Assembly: GCF_011605345.1 (NCBI RefSeq)
Contig: NZ_JAAOXM010000002.1
Coordinates: 992,001 to 1,056,000 of the forward strand
Direction: 5' to 3'
DNA: 64,000 nt
DNA from: Burkholderia sp. D-99
GTDB taxonomy: Bacteria > Pseudomonadota > Gammaproteobacteria > Burkholderiales > Burkholderiaceae
In this document: piece after piece, positions 62,988 to 64,000 of the stretch
How positions within the stretch are numbered: position 1 is the stretch's first letter
How the letters are laid out: every line of letters starts with the position of its first letter
The notes under the pieces: model-generated
What the model was told of the DNA's origin: nothing
Database searches by the model: none
Seen by the model: only the letters and a program-made list of their open reading frames with translations
Made by a program: the position numbers and the translations under genes

Positions 62988-64000
62988 ATGAACGATCTCA
63001 CCGAAATGGCTACCTTGTCCGCCGGCACCGTGCCGGCCGGCGTCGACGCGGCCGTCGCGCGTGCGACCGACGCGCTGCTGGCCGCACAGCAAGCGGACGG
63101 ACACTGGGTCTACGAACTCGAAGCCGATTCGACGATTCCCGCCGAATACGTGCTGCTCGTCCACTATCTCGGCGAGACGCCGAACCTCGAGCTCGAACAG
63201 AAGATCGGCAAGTATCTGCGCCGCATCCAGCAGGCCGACGGCGGCTGGCCGCTGTTCACCGACGGCGCGCCGAACGTCAGCGCGAGCGTGAAGGCGTATT
63301 TCGCGCTGAAGGTGATCGGCGACGACGAGAACGCCGAGCACATGCAGCGTGCGCGCCGTGCCATCCACGCGATGGGCGGCGCGGAGATGTCGAACGTGTT
63401 CACGCGCATCCAGCTCGCGCTGTACGGCGCGATTCCGTGGCGCGCGGTGCCGATGATGCCGGTCGAGATCATGCTGCTGCCGCAGTGGTTCCCGTTCCAC
63501 CTGTCGAAGGTGTCGTACTGGGCGCGCACCGTGATCGTGCCGCTGCTCGTGCTGAACGCGAAGCGCCCGATCGCGAAGAACCCGCGCGGCGTGCGCATCG
63601 ACGAGCTGTTCATCGATCCGCCCGTCAACGCCGGGCTGCTGCCGCGCCAGGGCCACCAGAGCGCCGGCTGGTTCGCGTTCTTCCGCGTGGTCGACCATGC
63701 GCTGCGCGCGGTCGACGGCCTGTTCCCGAACTACACGCGCGAACGCGCGATCCGCCAGGCCGTCTCGTTCGTCGACGAGCGCCTGAATGGCGAAGACGGC
63801 CTCGGCGCGATCTATCCGGCGATGGCCAACGCGGTGATGATGTACGACGTGCTCGGCTACGCGGAAGATCATCCGAACCGCGCGATCGCGCGCAAGTCGA
63901 TCGAGAAGCTGCTCGTGGTGCACGACGACGAAGCGTATTGCCAGCCGTGCCTGTCGCCGGTGTGGGACACGTCGCTCGCCGCGAATGCGCTGCTCGAAAC
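62988..64000 (+). CDS. shc: Squalene-hopene cyclase, 5' part (cut by window end)
   Basis: Open from ATG 62988 to the window end (about 337 residues of an expected 650-720). Squalene-hopene cyclase makes the pentacyclic hopene, basis of hopanoids that stiffen the outer membrane. The QW repeat RRIQQADGGWPLFTDGAPNV and the family segments FPFHLSKVSYWARTVIVPLL and IYPAMANAVMMYDVLGY are visible. The catalytic DxDD would lie beyond the end. Coupled with hpnD and hpnE. Confidence 0.93.
   Translation, partial: MNDLTEMATLSAGTVPAGVDAAVARATDALLAAQQADGHWVYELEADSTIPAEYVLLVHYLGETPNLELEQKIGKYLRRIQQADGGWPLFTDGAPNVSASVKAYFALKVIGDDENAEHMQRARRAIHAMGGAEMSNVFTRIQLALYGAIPWRAVPMMPVEIMLLPQWFPFHLSKVSYWARTVIVPLLVLNAKRPIAKNPRGVRIDELFIDPPVNAGLLPRQGHQSAGWFAFFRVVDHALRAVDGLFPNYTRERAIRQAVSFVDERLNGEDGLGAIYPAMANAVMMYDVLGYAEDHPNRAIARKSIEKLLVVHDDEAYCQPCLSPVWDTSLAANALLE

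Overview
The window is GC-rich with strong third-position GC bias and reads as part of a secondary chromosome of a Burkholderia species, most likely the Burkholderia cepacia complex. The reasons are a plasmid-type replication and partition locus (iteron array, RepB-type initiator, parA/parB, parS palindromes), Burkholderia-restricted families (BMA_0021/BMA_0022-type TOMM precursors, a DUF2471-like protein) and a hopanoid locus close to the origin. The species and chromosome number are inferences, because no rRNA or species marker is present.

Left part (1-14.7 kb). A porin gene faces an alcohol-oxidation pair (GMC oxidoreductase and aldehyde dehydrogenase) that is divergent from an AraC-type regulator. 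A cytochrome b561 gene follows. Next is a complete minus-strand cluster for a thiazole/oxazole-modified microcin (TOMM): FHA protein, giant kinase/cyclase/ATPase regulator, two paralogous precursor peptides, and a fused leader-binding/YcaO cyclodehydratase.

15-26 kb. A minus-strand operon carries DNA-alkylation repair functions: two small coupled ORFs, AlkA-type glycosylase, Ada, a 2OG-Fe(II) oxygenase, a stand-alone Ada zinc domain, a second oxygenase, a broken cytidylyltransferase and an Ogt-type methyltransferase. Across a short gap a plus-strand Ada-AlkA fusion and AlkB add to it. Several broken genes in and around this region suggest ongoing decay or recent rearrangement.

26-43 kb. Ordinary metabolic genes: a YqjI/YqjH-like metal-responsive pair, PAP2 phosphatase, an acetoacetate decarboxylase / 3-hydroxybutyrate dehydrogenase / patatin operon, argC with a LysR regulator, a D-malate/tartrate dehydrogenase with a LysR regulator, a TetR regulator, a GNAT gene, and kbl-tdh threonine degradation with an XRE-cupin regulator.

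43-52 kb. The replication and partition region: a degenerate tyrosine-recombinase-like gene, a KfrA-like coiled-coil protein, an origin with 17 clear iterons, repA, convergent parA-parB, and five parS-type palindromes flanking an 18-copy GATGGC repeat. Iteron copies also occur outside the array in at least five intergenic places up to 18 kb to the left, all in reverse orientation. One more lies inside hpnD, 13 kb to the right.

52-64 kb. ArsC-like reductase, ECF sigma/anti-sigma pair, NAD(P)H:FMN reductase, hybrid histidine kinase, a CheY-CheC-diguanylate cyclase operon, an alpha/beta hydrolase, and hpnD-hpnE-shc for hopanoid synthesis, with shc cut by the window end.
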